NCBI GenBank assembly: GCA_964354155.1
Contig: CAYGYG010000019.1
Location: 1 to 54,608, forward strand
DNA from: CAYGYG01 sp964354155
GTDB taxonomy: Bacteria > Hydrothermota > Tepidihabitantia > SM23-42 > CAYGYG01
Direction of reading: 5' to 3'
Length of the DNA: 54,608 nt
Of the stretch, positions 18,553 through 29,556 are shown in pieces (within the stretch, counting starts at the first letter, position 1; every line of letters begins with the position of its first letter). The notes under the pieces are model-generated. The model was given only the letters and a program-made list of their open reading frames with translations, was not told the origin of the DNA and did not search any database. Made by a program: the position numbers and the translations under genes.

Positions 18553-18693
18553 AATGCGAACCGAATCGGCAAGAGAACGTTGCATTGATTTCTGTTGAAG
18601 ATGAAGGCGCGCTTTGTGCCTCAAGCAAGCAGTGAAGAAGCCGCGAGGCACAGTGGCCATGAGGAAACAAGAGAGATTGACTGGAGAGATACG

Positions 18694-20907
18694 ATGTCAA
18701 AAATGATAGTCATATCTTTGATCATTGCCCTGGGCACTCTGTCCTTTGGGGCATGGGAACCGCTCGGTCCCTACGGCGGCAGTCTTTCGGCGATAGCCGC
18801 GGCGCCGTCCAACGACAACATAATCTACGTGGCACCGGCGGCATCGCCGAGCGGCATCCATCGTTCGACCGACGGCGGCGCCAGCTGGTCAAAAGTCGGG
18901 CCGATATCGTCTTATGTCTACACGATGGCGGTTGACCCGACCAATCCCAACATCGCCTATGCCGGCGGCTACCAGAGCGTGTACAAGACAACCAACGGCG
19001 GGGCAAGCTGGACCAGTGCGCCGGTTTCCAACGGCTACCTTCAGGATCTGGCCGTCAACCCCGTCACTCCGGCGATCGTGGCCGCGGTCGGCCAGACGAT
19101 GTCGGGCACCAAGTACGTAATGGGTTTTTTCAAGAGTACGAACGGCGGGACGAGCTGGAGTTCGGTCGCCCTTGATACTTCGAGCGGGATGGCCTATTCG
19201 GTGGCCATCGATCCGACCAACCCCAACACGATCTATGTCGGTGGTTACTCGTACATCACCACCGTCGCCCCGAAGATCTTCAAGTCGACCAACGGCGGCA
19301 CGAGTTTCGTCAACATGACGACGGGCATTCCCGCAACCAGCTACTATATCTTCTCACTGGCGGTTCATCCGACTAACTCGAACATCGCCTATGCCGGGTG
19401 TTACATCGGGATCTTCCGGACCACCAACGGCGGCACCAGCTGGACCCAAACCGGCAGCAATTACTACTACTACTCGCTGGCCACAACCCGGGCGGCGGCT
19501 GATGTCGCCTACGCGGGCGCGGATAGCTGTATCTACAAGACAACCAATGCCGGCGCCTCCTGGTTCTACACCAGCCTTGGCGGGGGGGCGGCCAAGGCGC
19601 AGCGCCGCGTGGCGGCAAGCCAGACCGGCGCTCTGACCGCATTCAGCACCGATGCGAAAGGCTTCTTCAAGACCACGAACGGGGGCTCAAACTGGTTTCT
19701 TTCGAACTACGGCATCATTACGGCGGCAGTCAATGCGCTCGGCATCGCCCCAAGTGCACCCTCGACCATCTACACCGAAGCCTACGGGGTCGGCGTGTAC
19801 CGCACGACCAATAACGGATCGTCCTGGATAAGCCTCCCGACACCGCTCAGCTGCGGCAACATCTGCGCCTTTGTCGTCCACAACACCGATCCCAACTCCT
19901 GTTTCGGCCTGGAAGGGGTTGGTTGAGGTGACGCCGAGCTCTACAAGAGCACGGACGGAGGTTCCGTCTGGAATCTGATGGACATGTACTATGCTGACGG
20001 CGGGGCGATGGCTCGGGATCCTAACAACAGCTTGGTCTTCTACAGCGGCGGCGGCTATCTCAACGGCACGGTTACGGTCATGGCGGTTTCGAAGACGACC
20101 AACGGCGGTTTAAGTTGGACCCGGTCTTTGGTCACGGCGACCACTGGTTTTACATATTCACTCTTGGTTGAGCCGACCAACTCCAACATCGTCTATGCGG
20201 GCGGCAATCCAGGCCTGTACAAAAGCACCGATGGGGGCGTAAACTGGGCCAGTAGTTCGGCCGGCATCACCGGCACGGTCTATGCCCTGGCCCGTGATCC
20301 GACCAGCGCCAACATCCTATATGCCGGCACGCCGAGCGGCGTCTTCAAGACGACCAATGCCGGTGCCAGCTGGAGCAGTACCGGCAGCAGTAACGTCAAG
20401 GCGCTCGTGGTGAACCCCAACTCGGCAACGGACGTCTATGCCGGAACGAGCAGCGGTGTCTACCGGAGCACAACCGGGGGCGGCAACTGGACGGCGATGA
20501 ATCAGGGGCTGCTTGATGTCAATGTCACCTGCCTGGGCATCAATCCGGGTAGCTACCTGTTTGCCGGCACGTCCTCAGCCGGCGTACATCGCTGGCTGTT
20601 CACCGGCGTTGCCGAGGACACCGGGAAAGCTATCAATCCCACCTTCCGTATTGTGCCCAATCCGGCACGGGGCATGACTTGCATTACCTATTCGGTGGAG
20701 ACGCGCGGTCCGGTCCGCCTTGCCGTTTACGATGCGGGTGGACGGGTGGTACGAACCCTGGTGCGCAGCACGCTGGAACCCGACACGTACACTGCGGTCT
20801 GGTCCGGGCTGGACGATACGGGGCGTCCGGTCCCAGCGGGTGTCTACTTCTACCGGCTGACGACCGGTAAAACGAAACTCACGGAGAAGTTGATTCTGGT
20901 GAAGTAA
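18694..20907 (+). CDS. Secreted BNR/sortilin-type propeller with in-frame UGA (candidate selenoprotein), copy 2
   Basis: This is the tandem paralogue of the preceding gene, with the same plan: signal peptide, about a dozen KSTNGGxSW repeats, and a FlgD-Ig/type-IX-like tail ending in TEKLILVK. The ATG at 18694 follows GGAG. The in-frame TGA at 19924-19926 (codon 411) lies between EGVG and GDAELYKS, exactly where copy 1 has its TGA. The reading frame continues to TAA at 20907 (737 residues). Around the TGA the two copies differ at several third codon positions, yet the TGA and the flanking protein sequence are kept. This suggests selection on a translated codon. The Cys pair SCGNIC is also conserved. 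A terminator follows at 20922. Its location is predicted to be the cell surface; no enzyme motif is seen. Confidence 0.75.
19934..19970 (+). promoter_or_regulatory. Hairpins downstream of the UGA in BNR copy 2, GGT loop
   Basis: The distal hairpin pairs CGGACGGA (19952-19959) with TCCGTCTG (19963-19970), eight pairs with one G-U, around the loop GGT, 33 nt after the UGA. The proximal stem GCTCT/AGAGC is also present. Its outer pair is C-G (19935/19953), where copy 1 has T-A (17592/17610), a compensatory change at two synonymous positions. Confidence 0.45.
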
Positions 20908-20921
20908 CTGACGAACAAGAG

Positions 20922-20952
20922 ATAACGGGGCCGTGAAGGCCCCGTTATTTTT
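20922..20952. terminator. Rho-independent terminator between convergent genes
   Basis: An 11-bp stem (20922-20932 with 20938-20948) around the loop GTGAA is followed by TTTTT on the plus strand. It ends the BNR copy 2 transcript and may also serve the convergent minus-strand gene. Confidence 0.9.
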
Positions 20953-20979
20953 GGGTGATGGTCAGATAGCAGTTGATCA

Positions 20980-22899
20980 CTATTGCCGGCTGACCCACCA
21001 GGCACATTCGCCGAGCTCCTCAACCTGATGGGTACCTTCGATTCGGTCCCAATCATCCGAGATCTTGCCACGCACCAAGACATTGCGCTTAATCGTCTTC
21101 CAGTAGAAGACGTTCAGGTACTTGTAGCTGACGCTGCCGGTGGCGGAGAATACGCCCTTGGCGATCTTGCCGGGAAGCTTCCCGCTGTACGAGGCATCCT
21201 TGTTGGGCCGATAGAAGTAGTTTACCGTCAGTTTAGCGCCGGTCTGTTTAATGGTCATTACGAAAGTCGTATCCCGGGCGTAGACATCCGTGACGACCTG
21301 ACCTGACCACCGGCTGGCAAGGTTCTTGAGGCGAATGACCCCTAGATCAATGCTTTCTTGCTGGTTGACGGTCAAGTTGGCCCGCCACGGCGCATGGCCT
21401 TCAGAGGTTAGTTCGATAGTGTGGGGGCATGCCATAATCTGGTCGGACGCAAACGGCGTCACACCGGCAGGCTTCCCATCGATGGTCACGTTTGCGTTTT
21501 CCGGGACCGACTGCACACGCAGGGAAATGAGGGCCGGGGTCAGTTTCACGGCTAACCGAGCCGGACGGCCCAGGCCGATGCTGGTCGAGCCTTGCCACTT
21601 CTGGAAGCCGACCTTATCCACCACCACGTTATGCCGGCCCATAAGAAGAACAGGCGATAAGATCACGCCCGGCCTTGCGACGCGCGTCGGTGCCGGTTTG
21701 CCGTCAATGAAGATCACAACGTGTTCGGCGGGCTCGATCTGGATGATGATTCGATTGCGCGTCAGTACCCAGGCCAGCACGACCACGATGATGGCGGGGA
21801 TGGCCGCCCCGGCAATGATCATCACTTTCTTCATGGCAGCTTTGTTTGAGGCGGACGCCTCATTCCTTGTTTTGTCCAGCAGTTGGCCGTACTCGGCCGC
21901 GGCCGGTTCGTAACTGACGGCCCTTTCGAGGCAGGTAATAGCTTGGCTTGTCCGATGGTCCTTGAGCGCGTTCTGGGCAACCTTGAACAAAAGCGCGGCG
22001 AGGTCATGTTGTGCGTCACGGTCCATCTGCACGGCCGCGGTCGGCTGTATGCCATCGACAATATTCTCGGCCCCGGGGAAGTCGCCCTTGTTCCAGCAGG
22101 CGAGCGCAACGCGGGTGCGGATCGAGGCGACCATGCCCGGCGCGATATCACCCTGCTTGAGCAGGCCGTTCAAATGCTCGATCGCCTTGTCGTATTCGCC
22201 CTTGCCGTAGTAGTGCTTGCCGATCTCGTAACCCAGCCCGACATCGATCACTTTCAGCTCCAGCAGTCGGTTGTAACAGTCGACTACTTTCGCCATGTCG
22301 TTCTTCTCCCGGCAATAGGCCGCCATTTCTTTGATGACCTGTTCGTTGGTCGGGGTGAGCGTTGCCAGTGTCTCGAGCTGGGCAAAAGCCTTCTCCTTGT
22401 CACCTTTGCGCGCGTAGAGATTCTTCAATAACATATGGAATTCAACGTTGTCCGGTTTAGCCTGGGTGATTTTCTCCCCCAGGACAATCGCTTCGTCGGT
22501 CTTGCCCTGAAGATAGTGTGCGCGGAAAAGCCCGATCAAAGACTCGGTTGACTTCGGATTGATATGGAGCGCGGCCCGGAAGGCATTTTCGGCATTGGCA
22601 AAGTCCTTGAAGCCTAGATAGATCTGAGCCAGCTTGGCCTGGGTGTCAAAGTCGTTGGCGTCAATCGCGATGGCTTTCTCAAACTCAGATTGTGCCTCGC
22701 GCAGCAGGCCGTTCTTCTCGTAGACAGCGCCCAGGTCGAGGTAGAGCTGGGCATTGGACGGTTCTTTTTCAATCTTCTTCTTCAGTAGGTTGATATGAGC
22801 GACGGCGACAACTGAGAGTTCACGCGGTCTTATGCCGCAGGAGAGGCATTTTCCCTGTCCCTCGGGAATCGGTTTACCACACTGTGGACAATTCACCAT
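20980..22899 (-). CDS. Zinc-ribbon, TPR and PEGA-domain membrane protein
   Basis: The ATG follows AAGGAGGTAA. The 639-residue product begins with a zinc ribbon (CPQCGKPI and CLSCGI). A run of eight or more TPR repeats spans about residues 35-350. One transmembrane helix lies near residue 360 (VMIIAGAAIPAIIVVVLAWV). Two PEGA-like beta-sandwich domains (about 385-540, including VPENANVTIDGKPAGVTPF) and a C-terminal beta domain follow. The topology would put the zinc ribbon and TPRs in the cytoplasm and the PEGA part outside the inner membrane. Such proteins usually scaffold envelope complexes; no specific partner can be named. A TTGACA/AATAAT promoter (22977-22949 on the minus strand) is probable. 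Confidence 0.8.
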   Translation of the reverse strand: MVNCPQCGKPIPEGQGKCLSCGIRPRELSVVAVAHINLLKKKIEKEPSNAQLYLDLGAVYEKNGLLREAQSEFEKAIAIDANDFDTQAKLAQIYLGFKDFANAENAFRAALHINPKSTESLIGLFRAHYLQGKTDEAIVLGEKITQAKPDNVEFHMLLKNLYARKGDKEKAFAQLETLATLTPTNEQVIKEMAAYCREKNDMAKVVDCYNRLLELKVIDVGLGYEIGKHYYGKGEYDKAIEHLNGLLKQGDIAPGMVASIRTRVALACWNKGDFPGAENIVDGIQPTAAVQMDRDAQHDLAALLFKVAQNALKDHRTSQAITCLERAVSYEPAAAEYGQLLDKTRNEASASNKAAMKKVMIIAGAAIPAIIVVVLAWVLTRNRIIIQIEPAEHVVIFIDGKPAPTRVARPGVILSPVLLMGRHNVVVDKVGFQKWQGSTSIGLGRPARLAVKLTPALISLRVQSVPENANVTIDGKPAGVTPFASDQIMACPHTIELTSEGHAPWRANLTVNQQESIDLGVIRLKNLASRWSGQVVTDVYARDTTFVMTIKQTGAKLTVNYFYRPNKDASYSGKLPGKIAKGVFSATGSVSYKYLNVFYWKTIKRNVLVRGKISDDWDRIEGTHQVEELGECAWWVSRQ

Positions 22900-22948
22900 T
22901 TACCTCCTTGAACGAGTTCAGCCGCAGGCGGTGCGAATACGACGCTAT

Positions 22949-22977
22949 ATTATTCGCGGTAAAGGCGGCTATGTCAA
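22949..22977 (-). promoter_or_regulatory. Probable promoter for the zinc-ribbon/TPR gene
   Basis: On the minus strand TTGACA (22977-22972) is followed, 17 bp later, by AATAAT (22954-22949). The -10 box is less good than others in the window. Confidence 0.5.
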
Positions 22978-23081
22978 GAGCGATTTCGGAACAAAAGAGG
23001 GGACGTTGGTGCAGCCGGCGAAAGCTGCACCGGCGCATACACGATGCAGAACACATGACAGGATACTAAGGGGAGCATAGA

Positions 23082-23278
23082 ATACTTCACATCCGTGAAG
23101 CACTTCGCCTGTCGCCCTGAGCACATTCGCTTCGCTCAGCGTAAACTCCGCGAAGGGTCTCAATCAATGATTTCGGCATAACGGTCTTGACGAATCGAGA
23201 TCCTGCATCCGCCTCAGGCGGATGCAGAGGCCGTCCTGAACGAAGTGAAGGAATGACACGCCCATCGTGTGAAGTATA
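23082..23278. repeat. MITE/REP-like intergenic element with 10-bp terminal inverted repeats
   Basis: ATACTTCACA (23082-23091) and its exact complement TGTGAAGTAT (23268-23277) flank about 175 bp of non-coding DNA. Inside is an 11-bp perfect hairpin (23203-23213 with 23217-23227, loop TCA). Phrases of the kind CCTGAGCACATTCGCTTCGC resemble dispersed intergenic repeats of environmental bacteria. The whole 22900-23362 gap has no gene. No target-site duplication was found by eye. Confidence 0.45.
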
Positions 23279-23362
23279 TTGCGCTCCGAGTAGTACAAGA
23301 CCGGGATGAAAGAAGGGGGCGGCGAGGGCAAAGAGGATTGTCTAAATTCCTACGAAATCGTG

Positions 23363-23608
23363 CTATTCGGCACTTCCGGTCTGATCGGACGATTTGTCTT
23401 TTTCTTCGTGTTTCTCGATAACATACTCGTGCGCTTTCCGGGCATTCGCTTCAAAGGCGTCCTGCGCAACCCGCATGGCGTTGCCGATCGTGCCTGAAGG
23501 CCAGCCTTTCATGAAGATATGCGTTATGTTAAGGTGGTCAAGGATCGCCAGAATCACGAAAGTCAGCACAACCGCCCCAGCGGCTACCATGAAGACTAAA
23601 CGAAGCAT
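23363..23608 (-). CDS. Small single-pass membrane protein of unknown function
   Basis: The chosen start, the ATG at 23608, gives 81 residues. These begin with a transmembrane helix (LVFMVAAGAVVLTFVILAIL), continue with a short amphipathic part (GWPSGTIGNAMRVAQDAFEANARKA) and end in a charged, Lys/Glu-rich tail. The frame is open for 30 more codons upstream, but that part looks non-coding. An AGGA lies just before the start. No family is recognised; the next gene on this strand, 364 bp further upstream, is an unrelated gene in the opposite direction of reading order. Existence is likely because of the clean helix and tail. Confidence 0.5.
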   Translation of the reverse strand: MLRLVFMVAAGAVVLTFVILAILDHLNITHIFMKGWPSGTIGNAMRVAQDAFEANARKAHEYVIEKHEEKDKSSDQTGSAE

Positions 23609-23726
23609 ATCCTGATCATAGTCGGATTGTAAAGATAAGCAAGTCATAATATGCGGCAACATGGGGATGGTGCTCGAAGAATGCAGCCCGCACAACAAGT
23701 CGTCGTATTTCAGGCGATGACGCTTG

Positions 23727-24719
23727 CTAAGGCGAAAAGCGGTCTAAGTTGAAAACCATGACGTTGTTGTCGGTCCAATTCGTCAGATAGATTCTCTTCT
23801 CATCCGGGGTTAGGTCCAGGCCGCACGGGTTCTTGCCGGCCGGGATGCTCGCGATGATACTGTCGGTTGTGGTCTCCATGACATCCAGCCGGTTGCCGCC
23901 GAAGTTAGCGATCAAGAGATACTTGCCATCCTTGGTCAGCACCATGGTCTTCGGTTTGCCGCCGATCTTGAGGCTTTTAATTACGGAGTCAGTCTTGGTC
24001 TCGATCTTGATGATTCGTCCGGAGTTGAACGCCGACACGTAGACGTATTTCGTATCCGGCGTCGCGACGGTGTGCCGGGGATTGTATTTGATCGGGGCGA
24101 TGGTTTTCGTAAGTTTGGCCGTGAACTTGCCCGCGGCAGTGTCGAGGGTTATTACGGATACGCTGTTCGACTTGGTGTCGAAATTAGCGACATAGACCTT
24201 TTTCTGATCCGGCAAGACACTGATGCCGCGCGGATTGACGCCGACCTTGACGCGGGTGACGACGCTGTCCTTTGCCAAGTCGATGATCGAGACGGTCCAG
24301 GAAGACCAGTTGGAGACAAAGGCAAGTCGGCCGTCCGGCGCGAGCTTGACGATCTTGGGGTTGATGCCCATCTTCACTTCTTTTCTGACAACGTGACTGT
24401 CGGTGTCGTATATCAGCAGGCGGTTGTGCTGGAAATCAGTGACGTAGGCGAGTTTGCTGTCGAACGAGTAGTCGGCCTCGACCGGTGCGCCGTGGACCTT
24501 GACGGTTTTCGTGACCTTGAGACTCTCACAATCGATGACCGAAATCGTTCCGCCCGCGAAATTGGTCACGTAGGCGAATTTACCGTTGGGCGAAACCTCT
24601 ACCGCCTTAGGCCAAGCGCCGACCGGGATGGTGTCGATGACGGTTATGGAAAGTGAATCAGCCTTCATCAATTGCGCGGCAGCAAGGAGAACAAGAAAGG
24701 CGATCGCGGCCCGGTTCAT
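23727..24719 (-). CDS. Secreted YVTN-family beta-propeller protein
   Basis: The 330-residue product has a signal peptide (cleavage near residue 20) followed by seven repeats of about 42 residues with the pattern DGKxAYVTNxxxxTVSVID. This is the YVTN (YncE-like) propeller. Proteins of this fold are periplasmic or surface-located and are often used for binding; no catalytic residue is visible. It starts 11 bp after the end of the upstream gene (24731-25312), so the two form an operon read from the promoter at about 25330. A ribosome binding site is not obvious, which suggests translational coupling. Confidence 0.85.
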   Translation of the reverse strand: MNRAAIAFLVLLAAAQLMKADSLSITVIDTIPVGAWPKAVEVSPNGKFAYVTNFAGGTISVIDCESLKVTKTVKVHGAPVEADYSFDSKLAYVTDFQHNRLLIYDTDSHVVRKEVKMGINPKIVKLAPDGRLAFVSNWSSWTVSIIDLAKDSVVTRVKVGVNPRGISVLPDQKKVYVANFDTKSNSVSVITLDTAAGKFTAKLTKTIAPIKYNPRHTVATPDTKYVYVSAFNSGRIIKIETKTDSVIKSLKIGGKPKTMVLTKDGKYLLIANFGGNRLDVMETTTDSIIASIPAGKNPCGLDLTPDEKRIYLTNWTDNNVMVFNLDRFSP

Positions 24720-24730
24720 GGCGGGCGGCT

Positions 24731-25312
24731 CTACTTAAGATCGATGCGCACGAGCGGAACTCTAAAACCCAGCTGAGGGGTGACCGGTGGCGCGTCCCAG
24801 CTTGCCGGCTGCCGGCTAGCTAGTGAATTGTAGCCGATGGCCCCGCCGGCGCCGGGTGCAAGGAGTCCGATCGTCATCATTGAGATCGGCAGCAGGGACG
24901 AGTCAGATTTCCGCCGGATGATCAGGGCGCCCCCGGTTAGTGCGGCGAAGGTGGCGCCCCCGATAAAGGAATAGAGAAGGTCGCGATTCCATGATCCGTC
25001 ATACCCGCGCGCATCGCCGATCCACCGGGTCGTGTAGGCAGCACCAAAACAATAGCCGGCGCCCGCCGCGGCAACGCCGCCCAGCATCAAGCCGAGGGCG
25101 AGGCGGTTCTCGGCCGGATCGATGTTCACGCCGCTTGCCGCCAGGATGAAGAGGGTTGCTTGAAAGGGCACCATCGCGGCGATGCCGCCGCCGACGGCAC
25201 CGGCGGTACCGACGCCGATTTGAAGGGCCCAGGTGCCGGCATCCACTGTAGCGTTGTTCGTGCTGTGTTGAGATGTTAGGAACATACTGAGAATCAGCAG
25301 CGTGGTACTCAT
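24731..25312 (-). CDS. Multi-pass membrane protein of unknown function
   Basis: The 193-residue product has an N-terminal hydrophobic segment and three or four further Gly/Ala-rich transmembrane segments (around residues 28-55, 70-92, 115-128 and 140-160). It ends in a soluble tail finishing in RVPLVRIDLK. No family is recognised. It is the first gene of a two-gene unit with the YVTN propeller. The promoter at 25325-25352 leaves a leader of only about five bases. Confidence 0.65.
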   Translation of the reverse strand: MSTTLLILSMFLTSQHSTNNATVDAGTWALQIGVGTAGAVGGGIAAMVPFQATLFILAASGVNIDPAENRLALGLMLGGVAAAGAGYCFGAAYTTRWIGDARGYDGSWNRDLLYSFIGGATFAALTGGALIIRRKSDSSLLPISMMTIGLLAPGAGGAIGYNSLASRQPASWDAPPVTPQLGFRVPLVRIDLK

Positions 25313-25324
25313 GATGTGCGACAG

Positions 25325-25352
25325 ATTATACCGGTTCGGGGCGAAAAATCAA
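25325..25352 (-). promoter_or_regulatory. Promoter for the membrane protein/YVTN operon
   Basis: On the minus strand TTGATT (25352-25347) and TATAAT (25330-25325) are 16 bp apart. The ATG lies 12 nt downstream of the -10 box, at 25312. Confidence 0.6.
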
Positions 25353-25371
25353 GAAGAAGACTCGGCCGATG

Positions 25372-25399
25372 TTGACAACCCATTATGTTTCGGTATAAT
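25372..25399 (+). promoter_or_regulatory. Promoter for the HTH regulator gene, leaderless geometry
   Basis: TTGACA (25372-25377) and TATAAT (25394-25399) are 16 bp apart, with seven bases between the -10 box and the ATG at 25407. It is divergent from the preceding promoter. Confidence 0.75.
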
Positions 25400-25406
25400 G
25401 ACCGCC

Positions 25407-25715
25407 ATGAGAAAGAAGATGCCGGAGACGGAGTATCGTGCCTCAAGAGTCTGCCGCATTCTCGGCAATCCCACTGCCTACCAGGTGGTCAAGTCACTGT
25501 CCAAGCATTCCAGGACCCCGACCGAGCTTGCTGGTGAGCTTGGTTTGTCCAGGCAGACCGTATCGGACGTTCTTCGTACCTTGCGCAATATCGACCTGGT
25601 TCGCTATGAGGTGAAGGTTGACTGCCGCTCGTACTGGCTTAAACACCCGACCATTGCGGAGATAGCCTTGAATCTGGAACGGCTGGTGAAGGGCATCCGC
25701 ATTCAAGAGTGGTAG
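25407..25715 (+). CDS. ArsR/MarR-like winged-helix transcription regulator
   Basis: The start chosen is the ATG at 25407, because the promoter -10 box lies just upstream and the longer open frame would contain the promoter. The 102-residue product is a winged helix: helix 2/3 region TPTELAGELGLSRQTVSDVLRT (about residues 36-57), then a wing with YEVKVDCRSYWL. A short C-terminal dimerisation helix follows. No metal-binding Cys pair typical of ArsR sensors is visible. It is divergent from the membrane protein/YVTN operon and may regulate it; that is inference from position. Confidence 0.8.
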   Translation: MRKKMPETEYRASRVCRILGNPTAYQVVKSLSKHSRTPTELAGELGLSRQTVSDVLRTLRNIDLVRYEVKVDCRSYWLKHPTIAEIALNLERLVKGIRIQEW

Positions 25716-25723
25716 CCCACAAC

Positions 25724-25755
25724 TACGCCATTACGCCAATTGGCGTAATGGCGTA
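25724..25755. terminator. 32-bp perfect palindrome between convergent genes
   Basis: The sequence from 25724 to 25755 is a perfect palindrome (16 bp per arm, no loop) built of repeated CGTAATGG-type units. It lies 9 bp after the HTH gene and 32 bp before the end of the Nudix gene. A bidirectional terminator is likely; a protein-binding site is possible. Confidence 0.6.
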
Positions 25756-26168
25756 ATGGCTCCAATGGGTGATAAGATGGCGGGGATTAGAATCTGTGCT
25801 TGCCGGTGAAGTAGTCACGCAGAATCCGGCGGTGGTCAAAAGCGATCTGCCGCGGCAGGGAGCGCGCATTGAAGATACCGGCCTTGCCCGCATCGGTCCG
25901 CGCCTTAAGCTGGCCTTTGCCCCGAGCCGTGAATACCACTGAAATCGTATGTCCCCTCGGGTCCCGGCCCGGCTTGGAATAAACGTGAAACTGCCTGAGA
26001 TTGGACATGGTCAAATTGGTTTCCTCGCGCACTTCGCGCCGGGCGGCCTGTTCAGTGCTCTCACCATAATCAACAAAGCCGCCGGGAATGGCCCAACCAT
26101 AGGGAGGATTCTTACGCTCGATGAGAACGACCCCATGCCGGTACCGGATGATGACATCGACGGTCGGC

Positions 26169-28664
<2,496 letters not shown>

Positions 28665-28752
28665 ATCGATTCTTAGACAAAAAAGCCCGGGTTTAGTTTA
28701 CCCGACCCGATCCGGGAAACTTCCGAATTACGAAGGTTAGAGGACTGAGCGG

Positions 28753-28780
28753 TTGACAAACCACGGAATCGCGCTAATAT
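28753..28780 (+). promoter_or_regulatory. Promoter for the LpxH-like gene, leaderless geometry
   Basis: TTGACA (28753-28758) and TAATAT (28775-28780) are 16 bp apart, with seven bases to the ATG at 28788 and no Shine-Dalgarno site. Confidence 0.7.
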
Positions 28781-28787
28781 AGAAAAT

Positions 28788-29495
28788 ATGTATCTTTTCT
28801 TCGGCGACGCCCATTTTGGCAACCGGTATACGAACCGGGAGGATGAGCGGATTCGTCTCTTTGTCCGGTTCTTAAGAGGCCAGGCACAACGGGCACGCAG
28901 GGTCTTCATCATCGGCGACCTCTTTGAGTTCTGGTTCGAATACCGGACCGTAGTGCCGAAGCGGTATTTCAACATTTTGAGCCACCTGTCCGAAATGGCC
29001 AACAAGGGGATAGAAATCAACTATTTCATGGGTAACCATGAGTTCGGGGACGGCGGCTTCCTGAAGTCGCTGGGCTTCAAAGTCTTCACCGGCGAGCACA
29101 TATTCAACTTAGACCGGCTGAAAGTGCTGGTCGGTCACGGTGACAGCGCGGATGACGCCGCGGCAACGACCTTCATGAACCATCTATTCCGGTCAAAGGT
29201 GAATCAATTTCTCTACAGCCTGATCCATCCGGATATCGGGATTGAGCTGGCCAAGGCAATCGCCCGTGCCAGCCGGGAAAAAGGCGACTTGCACGATTCA
29301 AGCCGGAAGCTGGAGAATTATGCGCGGCAGAAGCTGGCTGACGTTGACGTGGTCGTTTTCGGTCACAGTCACATGCCGGTGCATACGCACCGTGCCGGGA
29401 AACACTATCTCAATGTTGGTGATTTTTTGAATCACTTTACGTACGGTGTCATCGACCAGGGCAGGGTTTTCTTGAGGAGACTGAGAGTGCCGTGA
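28788..29495 (+). CDS. LpxH-like metallophosphoesterase (UDP-2,3-diacylglucosamine diphosphatase)
   Basis: The 235-residue product has the five metal-binding blocks of calcineurin-like phosphoesterases in order: GDAHFG, GDLFEFWFE, GNHE, GHGD and GHSHMP. The FEFWFE extension after the second block and the overall size match the LpxH family, which cleaves UDP-diacylglucosamine to lipid X in lipid A synthesis at the inner membrane. If correct, the organism makes lipid A and is a true diderm. Other Lpx genes are not in the window. The transcript is probably leaderless, and a terminator follows at 29514. Confidence 0.82.
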   Translation: MYLFFGDAHFGNRYTNREDERIRLFVRFLRGQAQRARRVFIIGDLFEFWFEYRTVVPKRYFNILSHLSEMANKGIEINYFMGNHEFGDGGFLKSLGFKVFTGEHIFNLDRLKVLVGHGDSADDAAATTFMNHLFRSKVNQFLYSLIHPDIGIELAKAIARASREKGDLHDSSRKLENYARQKLADVDVVVFGHSHMPVHTHRAGKHYLNVGDFLNHFTYGVIDQGRVFLRRLRVP

Positions 29496-29513
29496 CAATC
29501 AGTTGCCGCAAAG

Positions 29514-29540
29514 AGAAAGGGGCCGGTAAGGCCCCTTTCT
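29514..29540. terminator. Rho-independent terminator between convergent genes
   Basis: An 11-bp stem (29514-29524 with 29530-29540) with loop GGTAA is flanked by an A-rich 5' side and a T-rich 3' side (TTATTTC). It fits both converging transcripts. Confidence 0.85.
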
Positions 29541-29556
29541 TTATTTCTACTGTTTA

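Noticed and set aside
485..20907. A genome-wide change of the genetic code in which UGA is read as Trp or Gly
   Set aside because: UGA ends many genes here at exact ATGA overlaps with the next gene (pstS, pstA, hsp20, lon, gwxtd1), and normal-length proteins end at UGA (radical SAM, LpxH-like).
28684..28700. A CGGGT/ACCCG hairpin upstream of clpC as a heat-shock operator
   Set aside because: It has only five pairs and does not match CIRCE or CtsR sites.
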